A stretch of 64,000 nt of DNA from an uncultured Eubacteriales bacterium (GTDB lineage Bacteria; Bacillota; Clostridia; Christensenellales; Aristaeellaceae), in NCBI GenBank assembly GCA_902781095.1, contig CACZHW010000002.1, positions 106,661-170,660 on the forward strand, given 5' to 3'. Within the stretch, counting starts at the first letter, position 1, and the number at the start of each line of letters is the position of its first letter. Positions 55,082 through 62,164 of this stretch are shown here, piece by piece. The notes beneath the pieces are model-generated. The model made no database searches. It had not been told where the DNA came from and worked only from the letters and a program-made list of their open reading frames with translations. A program made the translations under genes and the position numbers.

Positions 55082-56056
55082 ATGAGAGTTTTATTGGTAG
55101 GCCTGGGCGGCATGGGCAACTGCCATCTGCGGAACTGGCGAAGGGTTGACGGAGCGGACGTGGTGGCTTGCGTGGGCGCCGATGAAGGAGACAAAAAACG
55201 GGCTTCGGATTGGGGACTGCCTTATTACAGCTCAATTACGGATGCGTGTTCCGCCGAAGCAATCGGACTGGTGGATGTCTGCGCACCGACGTATCTACAT
55301 AAACCTCTCGTAATGGAAGCACTTGCAAACGGCAAACCAACCATTACAGAGAAGCCCATGGCCTTGACGGTGAAGGATGCGCAGGAGATGTTTGATGCAG
55401 CCGACAAAGCCGGTGTCCAGCTATATGTGGCTCAGGTTCTCCAGTTTACGAGAGAAACGGAAATCCTGCGGGAAGTTGTAAAGGACGGACGATACGGGAA
55501 ACCGCTGGACGGCCACTTTGAAAGGCTTTCGGCTTGCCCGAAGTGGACGGCAGACGGATGGATGCTGAGCAAACACAAAAGCGGCCTCATACCGTATGAC
55601 CTTCACATTCACGATCTTGACGTAATCATCAGCGTCTTTGGAAAACCGGAGACGATCAAAGCAACAAGCTGCGGAGGGGCTGACAAACCTTACCGGGAGC
55701 ACTACCGATTTATCTACGGCTGGAAGAGCGGTCTGCACGTTTCGGCAGAGGCCGCCTGGTTTAACGCATGCATTCCTTTTACAGCCAGATGGAGGGTATA
55801 CTTTGAGCGGGGCTGCCTTGTGGCCGAGGACGGCGTTCACGGTTACGGTGAAGACGGAAAACACACGGAGTTCGACATAAGCGACCCTGTGACGGTATCC
55901 GCCGGAACAAATCTGCCGGCAAACGGGTGGTTTTACCGTGAGCTTTCACACTTTAAGGCGTGTGCAGAAGCCGGGATTCCGTCGCCGCTTGTGCCGAGGG
56001 AACGGGTATTAACTGTACTTGAAACAGTTGAACAAATCGAGAGAATAACGGGATGA
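55082..56056 (+). CDS. Gfo/Idh/MocA-family oxidoreductase
   Basis: A 324-residue NAD(P)-dependent oxidoreductase. The Rossmann start is MRVLLVGLGGMGNCHLRNW, followed by the EKPMAL motif with the catalytic lysine near residue 97. The C-terminal beta-sheet domain has the DLHIHDLDVI segment with the conserved aspartate and histidine. It probably oxidises or reduces a hydroxyl group of a sugar or cyclitol. It follows the isomerase gene by 15 bases and precedes the alcohol dehydrogenase, so the three form one pathway. Confidence 0.9.
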   Translation: MRVLLVGLGGMGNCHLRNWRRVDGADVVACVGADEGDKKRASDWGLPYYSSITDACSAEAIGLVDVCAPTYLHKPLVMEALANGKPTITEKPMALTVKDAQEMFDAADKAGVQLYVAQVLQFTRETEILREVVKDGRYGKPLDGHFERLSACPKWTADGWMLSKHKSGLIPYDLHIHDLDVIISVFGKPETIKATSCGGADKPYREHYRFIYGWKSGLHVSAEAAWFNACIPFTARWRVYFERGCLVAEDGVHGYGEDGKHTEFDISDPVTVSAGTNLPANGWFYRELSHFKACAEAGIPSPLVPRERVLTVLETVEQIERITG

Positions 56057-56071
56057 ATGGAGGAGAAAGAA

Positions 56072-57253
56072 ATGTTTGGTTTTACGTATTTCACACCTAC
56101 AAAAGTCGTATTTGGTCGCAAAACCGAAGAGCAGGTTGGCGAACTTGTGTGCAGGGAAGGTGCAACAAAAGTACTGGTCCACTTCGGTGGACAGAGCGCG
56201 ATCCGTTCGGGCCTTCTCTCAAGAATTACAGCCTCGCTGGATGCGGCGGGTATTGAGCACAAGGAGCTGGGTGGTGTGGTGCCCAACCCGCATCTGTCCA
56301 AGGTAAGGGAAGGCATCGAACTCGGAAAAGAGATGAAAGCAGATTTCATCCTGGCTGTCGGTGGCGGAAGCGTGATTGACTCTGCGAAAGCAATCGCATA
56401 CGCACTGGCTGAGCCTGAGTACGATGTCTGGGAGTTGTTTGCGCATAAACGGACAGCAAAGGGATGCCTGCCGGTCGGTACGGTTTTGACGATTGCAGCA
56501 GCCGGCAGTGAAATGAGCAACAGCTGTGTAATTACAAACACAGAGACCGGCGAGAAGAGATCCTACAACGACGATATCGCCAGGCCGCGCTTTGCCATTA
56601 TGAACCCCGAACTGACGACAACGCTCCCTGACTGGCAGACGGAGTCCGGATGTGCGGACATTATGATGCATACGATGGAACGGTATTTCGTAAACGGCGG
56701 GACGATGGAACTGACGGACAGCCTGGCAGAAGCACTGCTGAGGACGGTCATGCACAATGCGGAAATCCTGCATCATGATCCATCGAATTATGATGCACGG
56801 GCTGAGGTAATGTGGGCTTCCAGCCTTGCGCACAACGGATTAACCGGCTGCGGCAACGACGGCGGTGATTTTGCCACGCATATGCTGGAACATGAACTGG
56901 GCGGAATGTTTGATGTTACGCACGGTGCCGGCTTGGCCGCCATTTGGGGAACCTGGGCCCGTTATGTTATGGTAGACTGCCTGCCGCGGTTTGTCCGATA
57001 TGCGACCAACGTCATGGGCGTTGAAGCAAAAGCATCTGACGAGGAGACGGCCATGGCCGGCATTGAGGCCATGGAAGCGTTTTACAGAAGGATTGGGATG
57101 CCGACCAGCCTCCGCGAACTGGGCGTTGAACCGACAGAGGCCCAAATCCTGAAAATGGCGGAGTCCTGCGCGAACGCCTGCGGCGGGGTGAAAGGCAGCG
57201 CGAAACCGCTCAGATGTGAAGACATGGCGGAGATTTACAGACGCGCAAGGTAA
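56072..57253 (+). CDS. Iron-containing alcohol dehydrogenase
   Basis: A 393-residue group III dehydrogenase of the butanol-dehydrogenase (BDH/YqdH) type. The start FTYFTPTKVVFGR, the nucleotide loop GGGSVIDSAK and the iron-binding stretch near HNGLTGCGNDGGDFATHMLEHELGG, followed by THGAGLAAIWGTW, are present. It interconverts an aldehyde or ketone with an alcohol. I chose the ATG at 56072 because GGAGGAG lies 7 bases before; an ATG at 56057 directly follows the previous stop. It ends the operon. Confidence 0.93.
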   Translation: MFGFTYFTPTKVVFGRKTEEQVGELVCREGATKVLVHFGGQSAIRSGLLSRITASLDAAGIEHKELGGVVPNPHLSKVREGIELGKEMKADFILAVGGGSVIDSAKAIAYALAEPEYDVWELFAHKRTAKGCLPVGTVLTIAAAGSEMSNSCVITNTETGEKRSYNDDIARPRFAIMNPELTTTLPDWQTESGCADIMMHTMERYFVNGGTMELTDSLAEALLRTVMHNAEILHHDPSNYDARAEVMWASSLAHNGLTGCGNDGGDFATHMLEHELGGMFDVTHGAGLAAIWGTWARYVMVDCLPRFVRYATNVMGVEAKASDEETAMAGIEAMEAFYRRIGMPTSLRELGVEPTEAQILKMAESCANACGGVKGSAKPLRCEDMAEIYRRAR

Positions 57254-57287
57254 TTTGTGGTCCGCTGAAATGACGCCTACAAGATAT

Positions 57288-57320
57288 GGCAGCCAGCTTT
57301 TTCAGAAGTGGCTGCCTTTT
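57288..57320 (+). terminator. Terminator of the isomerase-dehydrogenase operon
   Basis: An 8-bp stem (57288-57295 with 57309-57316, GGCAGCCA) with a 13-base loop, followed by TTTTAATTT. Confidence 0.85.
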
Positions 57321-57349
57321 AATTTATTCGGGAAAATATCAAAAATAAC

Positions 57350-57378
57350 TTTACAATTCGAACAGATTGTTTTAAGAT
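57350..57378 (+). promoter_or_regulatory. Promoter of the wall-binding protein gene
   Basis: TTTACA (57350-57355) and TAAGAT (57373-57378) at 17-base spacing. The leader of about 75 bases before the gene is AT-rich. Confidence 0.65.
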
Positions 57379-57457
57379 TCTTAATAAATAACTTTAAAAA
57401 CAGTTGAAGGTGCTATAAGGGCACGGGTTCATTATCCTGATTCAGGAGGGATACAAG

Positions 57458-58939
57458 ATGTCTGGTTGGAATCGGTCAAAGAACTGGATCGGTATGCTGT
57501 TGCTGCTTGTTCTCGTCGGTTTGACGCTGGCGGCGCATGCAGAATCGTACGAAAAAGTATACGGCATCACGAAAGACAGAATCAGGGTTCGTGCGGGCGC
57601 TTCATTGTCGGCGGATATCATCGATAATCTGCGGGCAGACAGCTGTGTTTATTTGCTGTCGGGCGAAAAATCCGGCAGCACGGTCTTTGTGAAGCTGCGA
57701 TATCGGAATGCAGAAGGAAAGCTGGAAACAGGCTACGCAGCTTTAAAAAGCGGCGGATCGGTTTATATCGAAGTGCTAACAGATAAGGAAGCACAGAACA
57801 AATTCGACGTAAGCGGCGGAAAACTCCCGAGTGCGCCGGCCGGCGTCATGACGCGTGCCGAGCGGCAGGAGCTCAAGGGCGGCTCTTCGTCTGAAAAATC
57901 GGACGATTCTTCAGACGATAAAAAAGAATCAAACGACGGAGACGACGTTTCGGAGGAAACGCGGAAAGCGCAGGAAGGACTGGCAGAGCTTGGACTCTAT
58001 CACGGAGAAATAACAGGCCACGCAGGTAACAAAACGGTCGCGGCGATTAAAGCTTTTCAGAAGAGCAAAGGAATCAAGCAGAGCGGCGAAGCGGACGACG
58101 CGACGCTGAAGGCTCTGCAAAACGCGCTGGCAAAAGAAAAAGAAAAAAAGTCAACAGAAAAGAAGGATACTGCAAGCCAGAGCGGCTCGTCCTCCGGAAG
58201 TCTCCGGATTGATTCGACCGGGAGCACGGTAAGGACGCTGCAGAAGAATCTGACGACTCTTGGATACTATTACGGCGATATTACCGGGCATTACGGTGAA
58301 AAGACGGCTGTCGCAGTACGGAAGTTCCAAGCGGACAACGGTCTTAAGGAAACCGGTACAGCGAACAGGGAGACGCTGAGAAAAATCGCATCCGCCGCTG
58401 CTCGCGCAGCTAAGGCAGCCACAACTGCGGCACCGAAACGTTCATCGGGCACGTCCGGCCGTATTTACAACCTGAACTGGTTTACAGCAAAGGAAAACGG
58501 TGTTTTTCCCAAGATCGGATTTGGAGCCGGAAAAACGGCAAATCTCAAGGATATTGCCACAGGGAAGAGCCTTCAGGTCCGGATCCAGTCTTCCGGGTAT
58601 CATCTGGATGTGGAACCGTTGACTGAAAGGGACACAAAAACGCTGTGCTCGATTTACGGCGTCAAAGACGCTGAGGATATCGGTTTCGAAAGGCGGTCCA
58701 TGCTGCTCACAACCGTACACGGATACCGGATTGTGTGCTCCTGTTACGGTACGCCGCACGGAACGAAAATGGTTCGCGGGAATAATTTCCCGGGGCAGTT
58801 CTGCCTGCATTTTCTCAATTCAAAGACATCGGGAAGCGGAGTTGTGGACAACGGGCATCAGGCCGCCGTCCGGCGCGCGGCGGCGTCCTTCGGAAGCGGC
58901 AGGGTAAAAAAACTGGACGAACCGGACGATCTCGAATAA
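57458..58939 (+). CDS. Secreted SH3b and peptidoglycan-binding protein
   Basis: A 493-residue exported protein. A signal peptide (about 1-29, cleavage after AHA) is followed by an SH3-type domain (about 30-105, TKDRIRVRAGASLSADII). Next is a charged Ser/Asp/Lys linker (about 143-167), then two PG-binding-1 domains (about 168-225 and 250-310, each with LGLYHGEITGH or LGYYYGDITGH). The C-terminal domain (about 345-480) has no catalytic site I recognise; it carries FPGQFCLHFLNSKT and a DNGHQAAV segment. It probably acts in the cell wall. The start follows AGGAGGG. Confidence 0.85.
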   Translation: MSGWNRSKNWIGMLLLLVLVGLTLAAHAESYEKVYGITKDRIRVRAGASLSADIIDNLRADSCVYLLSGEKSGSTVFVKLRYRNAEGKLETGYAALKSGGSVYIEVLTDKEAQNKFDVSGGKLPSAPAGVMTRAERQELKGGSSSEKSDDSSDDKKESNDGDDVSEETRKAQEGLAELGLYHGEITGHAGNKTVAAIKAFQKSKGIKQSGEADDATLKALQNALAKEKEKKSTEKKDTASQSGSSSGSLRIDSTGSTVRTLQKNLTTLGYYYGDITGHYGEKTAVAVRKFQADNGLKETGTANRETLRKIASAAARAAKAATTAAPKRSSGTSGRIYNLNWFTAKENGVFPKIGFGAGKTANLKDIATGKSLQVRIQSSGYHLDVEPLTERDTKTLCSIYGVKDAEDIGFERRSMLLTTVHGYRIVCSCYGTPHGTKMVRGNNFPGQFCLHFLNSKTSGSGVVDNGHQAAVRRAAASFGSGRVKKLDEPDDLE

Positions 58940-58945
58940 CAGCCG

Positions 58946-58969
58946 ATCCACGGGAAACCGTGGATTTTT
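58946..58969 (+). terminator. Terminator after the wall-binding protein gene
   Basis: An 8-bp perfect stem (ATCCACGG, 58946-58953 with 58958-58965) with a GAAA tetraloop and five T. The nucleotidase gene begins only 17 bases on, so some read-through is likely. Confidence 0.85.
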
Positions 58970-58985
58970 CAAAAGGAGAATACAA

Positions 58986-59924
58986 ATGGCTTTTGATTTG
59001 ACGGAGCCCCTGGTAATCGGTATTTCTTCCAGAGCACTGTTTGACCTGGAAGAGGAAAACCGAATCTATGAAGAACAGGGACTTGAGGCATACCGCAACT
59101 GGCAGATCGAACATGAAGGCAATGTTCTGGGCCGTGGCGCAGCCTTCAACCTTGTGCAGGCGTTCCTGAACGCGAACAGCCTTGTGAAGGACAAAAGGCT
59201 GACGGAAGTGATTGTCATGAGCCGCAACAGCCCGGATACCAGTCTGCGGATATTCAATTCCATTCATCAATACGGACTGGACATAACCCGCGCGGCGTTG
59301 GCCGGCGGAAGCGACGTGGCACCCTATCTCAAGGCTTTTCACACGGATTTGTTTCTGTCTGCAAACGAAAATGACGTAAAGCAGGCTGTCAATGACGGCA
59401 TTGCGGCCGGCATGATACTGACCGGTGATCGTCACAGCGACGCACAGCAGCAGGTGGATCAAATCCGCATTGCCTTTGACGGTGACGCCGTTCTGTTTTC
59501 TGCCCAAAGCGAGCGGATTTATCAGCAGGAAGGCGTTGAAGCATTTATACGCCATGAAAGGGACAAGGCACAGATACCGATGGAAAAAGGTCCTTTTGCA
59601 AACTTTTTGATGACACTGGGCCGGCTGCAGCACCTCAAAACGCCCGCCGGAAAGGCAGTCGTACGCACCGCGCTGGTGACCAGCAGAAATCTTCCTGCAC
59701 AGGAACGTGCAATCCGAACGCTGCGAGCATGGGGCGTACGGGTGGATGAAGCCTTCTTTCTGGGAGGAGTGGAGAAGAAAGATATACTTTCTGCTTTCGG
59801 TGCACATATTTTCTTTGATGATCAGCGCAGACATGCGGAACCCGCAGCAGAAGTTGTCCCTGCAGCAGTCGTTCCTTACAGGACGGGGGACAATCCGGGA
59901 ATGCCGGTGGAGGAAGAGAAATGA
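58986..59924 (+). CDS. Cytosolic 5'-nucleotidase (cN-I type)
   Basis: A 312-residue protein of the 5'-nucleotidase family PF06189. Its opening (LVIGISSRALFDLEEENRIY) and VIVMSRNSPDTSLRIFNSI match the family, in which the acidic motif is replaced by this diverged pattern. The family dephosphorylates nucleoside monophosphates. AAAAGGAG lies before the ATG. The 3' end overlaps the next gene by four bases. Confidence 0.85.
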   Translation: MAFDLTEPLVIGISSRALFDLEEENRIYEEQGLEAYRNWQIEHEGNVLGRGAAFNLVQAFLNANSLVKDKRLTEVIVMSRNSPDTSLRIFNSIHQYGLDITRAALAGGSDVAPYLKAFHTDLFLSANENDVKQAVNDGIAAGMILTGDRHSDAQQQVDQIRIAFDGDAVLFSAQSERIYQQEGVEAFIRHERDKAQIPMEKGPFANFLMTLGRLQHLKTPAGKAVVRTALVTSRNLPAQERAIRTLRAWGVRVDEAFFLGGVEKKDILSAFGAHIFFDDQRRHAEPAAEVVPAAVVPYRTGDNPGMPVEEEK

Positions 59925-60226
59925 ACGCAACGGATCGAATTTACGCCGTTGTCGCTTCCATCCCCAAGGGACGGGTAGCTACCTATGGACAGATTGCGCG
60001 CCTTGCCGGCAATCCCAGAATGGCACGCGCCGTCGGGAATGCCCTGCATAAAAATCCGTTTCCTGACCGGATACCCTGCCACCGGGTTGTAAACCATGAA
60101 GGAGGGATGTCTCCTGCCTTTGCCTTTGGCGGCGGCGACCGTCAGGCGAACCTGCTGAAGGCGGAAGGGGTCTCGTTTGTAAGGCCGGGCGTTGTTGATT
60201 TGGAGAGGTGTCTTTGGAATGAATAA
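59921..60226 (+). CDS. MGMT-family DNA methyltransferase-like protein
   Basis: A 101-residue protein matching the C-terminal domain of O6-methylguanine-DNA methyltransferase. The GRVATYGQIA helix-turn-helix and the active-site PCHRV motif are present, so the cysteine is kept, unlike ATL proteins that have tryptophan there. The N-terminal domain of Ogt is missing, which is common in this family. Alkyl transfer to the cysteine is plausible but not certain. The start overlaps the nucleotidase stop. Confidence 0.85.
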   Translation: MNATDRIYAVVASIPKGRVATYGQIARLAGNPRMARAVGNALHKNPFPDRIPCHRVVNHEGGMSPAFAFGGGDRQANLLKAEGVSFVRPGVVDLERCLWNE

Positions 60227-61127
60227 GCATGTGGCAAGACTTGCGGCCGTCTCCGCCGTTCTGCTTATAATGACGGTAAAGACGTGCATCGCGCTTGCGG
60301 ATTATCAGGTGCGTATTTCAAAAACCGATCTCAGTGTAAACCATAGCCTCCCGGAAGACGTATGGAATCTCCTGCTGATCGGCACGGATACCTGGGAAGA
60401 TATGAAGGACACAGGTCGCAGTGACACGATGATTGTTCTGTCGTACAGTTTTTCTACTGGTGAAATTCAACTGGTCTCGCTTGCGCGGGATCTTCTTGTC
60501 GAAATCCCGGCAGTAGGTCAAAACAGGCTTAATGCGGCCCACAGCTTTGGCGGTCCTAATCTGCTGATGAAAACCGTTAACGAAACCTTTGGGCTCAATA
60601 TCACAAACTATATATCCGTCAATATTTACGGACTGCGGAGAATCATCGATGCAATGGGCGGATTGGCCATGCATGTGACAGAAAGAGAAGCGGAGCGGGT
60701 CCACCGCATGATTTCAATTGAATTTCCAATGGAACAAAACAATCCTTGCCCGAGTGGCGATTGTGTATTAAGCGGTCTGCAGGCGATGACGTTTGCCAGA
60801 ATCCGGGACCTCGACAACGACTTTGGCCGTATGCTAAGACAACAGACTGTTCTGCGGGCTATGGCAAAGCAACTGATGCAGCTTGACGAAACGGACAGAA
60901 GCCGCCTTGTTGAAATGTGTCTTTCTCAGGTATCAACCAATTTAACGCCTGCAGATATCGTAAAACTTGCAGGTGAAGCATACAGCCATCAGGAACTAAA
61001 GCTGAGCCTGTACACGCTTCCGGAACGGGGAACCTATGTTTTTGAAAATCTGAACGGCATGAGCGTGCTGTTGGCAGAAACGAAATCATTGCAGAAGGAC
61101 ATGGGCAGAATACTCTACAGACAGTAG
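60219..61127 (+). CDS. LytR-CpsA-Psr family cell-wall protein
   Basis: A 302-residue LCP protein with an N-terminal membrane or signal segment (about 6-26). The LCP domain has the motifs IGTDTWEDMKDTGRSDTMIVLS, LARDLLVEIP, NRLNAAHSFGG and DAMGGLAMHV, and the basic residues that bind pyrophosphate-linked polymers. LCP enzymes attach wall teichoic acids or capsules to peptidoglycan. The ATG at 60219 overlaps the MGMT stop by eight bases, with GGAGAGGT upstream. An upstream ATG is possible. Confidence 0.9.
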   Translation: MNKHVARLAAVSAVLLIMTVKTCIALADYQVRISKTDLSVNHSLPEDVWNLLLIGTDTWEDMKDTGRSDTMIVLSYSFSTGEIQLVSLARDLLVEIPAVGQNRLNAAHSFGGPNLLMKTVNETFGLNITNYISVNIYGLRRIIDAMGGLAMHVTEREAERVHRMISIEFPMEQNNPCPSGDCVLSGLQAMTFARIRDLDNDFGRMLRQQTVLRAMAKQLMQLDETDRSRLVEMCLSQVSTNLTPADIVKLAGEAYSHQELKLSLYTLPERGTYVFENLNGMSVLLAETKSLQKDMGRILYRQ

Positions 61128-61160
61128 AGCGGAACTGAAGCGAAACACACAGATGGATTC

Positions 61161-61188
61161 TTGACAAACAGGCCGCCCCCTCTATAAT
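61161..61188 (+). promoter_or_regulatory. Consensus promoter of the GNAT gene
   Basis: Perfect TTGACA (61161-61166) and perfect TATAAT (61183-61188) at 16-base spacing. The transcript would begin near 61195. Confidence 0.85.
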
Positions 61189-61260
61189 TTTTAAATGTTA
61201 CCATTAGTTGTTTGTGGTTTCAGGTTCGTGTTTCGTCATCCGACAGGGGGCATCTTGAAA

Positions 61261-61803
61261 ATGGAAACACAAAGACTGGTTTTGCGGCCCTGGAAAGAAA
61301 CGGACGCAGAGGCACTGTATGAACTTGCCCGTGATCCGCAGATTGGGCCTTCGGCCGGATGGCGGCCGCATGTCTCAAAAGCCAACAGCCTCAAAGTGCT
61401 CCGGGAGGTTCTGATCAAACCTGGCGAATATGCCATCATAGAAAAGACAACCGGAGCAATCATCGGTTCAATCGGCGTGATCCCCTCTCAGCGCAGCATT
61501 ATAGGCGGACTGCAGGAAGAAGACCTTACAATCGGCTTCTGGATCGGCAGGGATAGATGGGATCAGGGGTTTGCCACAGAAGCAGCGGGTGCGGTCTTGA
61601 ATGAGGCTTTCAGCGATTCAAAGATTTCAAATGTTTGGGCAAGCAGCTTTGAAGGAAATCATCGGTCTGAACGGGTACAGCAAAAACTGGGGATGGAGTA
61701 CAAATTCTCCGAGTTCATCGTCCACCCGTTGCTTCATGAAGCCTGCATGATCAATGTCAGCTGCATTTCCAGGGAAAAGTATCAGCAAAAAACTGACAAC
61801 TAG
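61261..61803 (+). CDS. GNAT N-acetyltransferase (RimJ/RimL type)
   Basis: A 180-residue acetyltransferase. It starts METQRLVLRPWKETDAEALYELARDP, as in RimJ/RimL relatives, and has the acetyl-CoA stretch around RDRWDQGFATEA. It likely acetylates a protein N-terminus or small molecule; the substrate is unknown. The ATG at 61261 follows GGGGGC at 10 bases; a TTG at 61255 is closer to that site, adding two residues. It has its own promoter and terminator. Confidence 0.85.
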   Translation: METQRLVLRPWKETDAEALYELARDPQIGPSAGWRPHVSKANSLKVLREVLIKPGEYAIIEKTTGAIIGSIGVIPSQRSIIGGLQEEDLTIGFWIGRDRWDQGFATEAAGAVLNEAFSDSKISNVWASSFEGNHRSERVQQKLGMEYKFSEFIVHPLLHEACMINVSCISREKYQQKTDN

Positions 61804-61809
61804 AATCGA

Positions 61810-61832
61810 AGCGCGGGAAACCGCGCTTTTTT
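61810..61832 (+). terminator. Terminator of the GNAT gene
   Basis: A 7-bp GC-rich stem AGCGCGG with a GAAA tetraloop, followed by six T. Confidence 0.88.
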
Positions 61833-61858
61833 ACTGTAAAGCCGAAAGCAAAAAATGC

Positions 61859-61887
61859 TTTACAAACAAGTTTCAAACGGATATTAT
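61859..61887 (+). promoter_or_regulatory. Promoter of the T-box/ileS transcript
   Basis: TTTACA (61859-61864) and TATTAT (61882-61887) at 17-base spacing, with TSS expected near 61894, just before the T-box stem I. Confidence 0.7.
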
Positions 61888-61894
61888 ATTGGGG

Positions 61895-62115
61895 CATATG
61901 GAAACACTGTGAAACAGGACGTTCGCCAATCCCTGTACAGAGAGCCGGAGGAGCTGTGAATCCGGTCTGGGAGAAAGCTGGAACCATCACCTGTCAGTGG
62001 CTCTGCCGAAATCCAGTAAGCAGGGACGGTTGCTCCGTTATGGCACAGAGCGGGCGCATTTTGCGTCAATTTGGGTGGTACCGCGGTTATCCCGTCCCAT
62101 AGGGACGGTTTTTTT
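61895..62115 (+). ncRNA. T-box riboswitch for isoleucine
   Basis: A T-box leader of about 220 bases. The conserved T-box sequence GGGTGGTACCGCGG is at 62073-62086. The specifier loop carries ATC (61986-61988) in GAACCATCAC, matching isoleucine and the downstream ileS. The terminator is a 7-bp stem CCGTCCC (62092-62098 with 62102-62108) followed by seven T. Uncharged tRNA-Ile binding favours the antiterminator and lets ileS be read. Confidence 0.93.
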
Positions 62116-62164
62116 ATGCGCGGAAACAGCCGGAACTGCAGACGGTTATCAAGGGAGGATGCAA

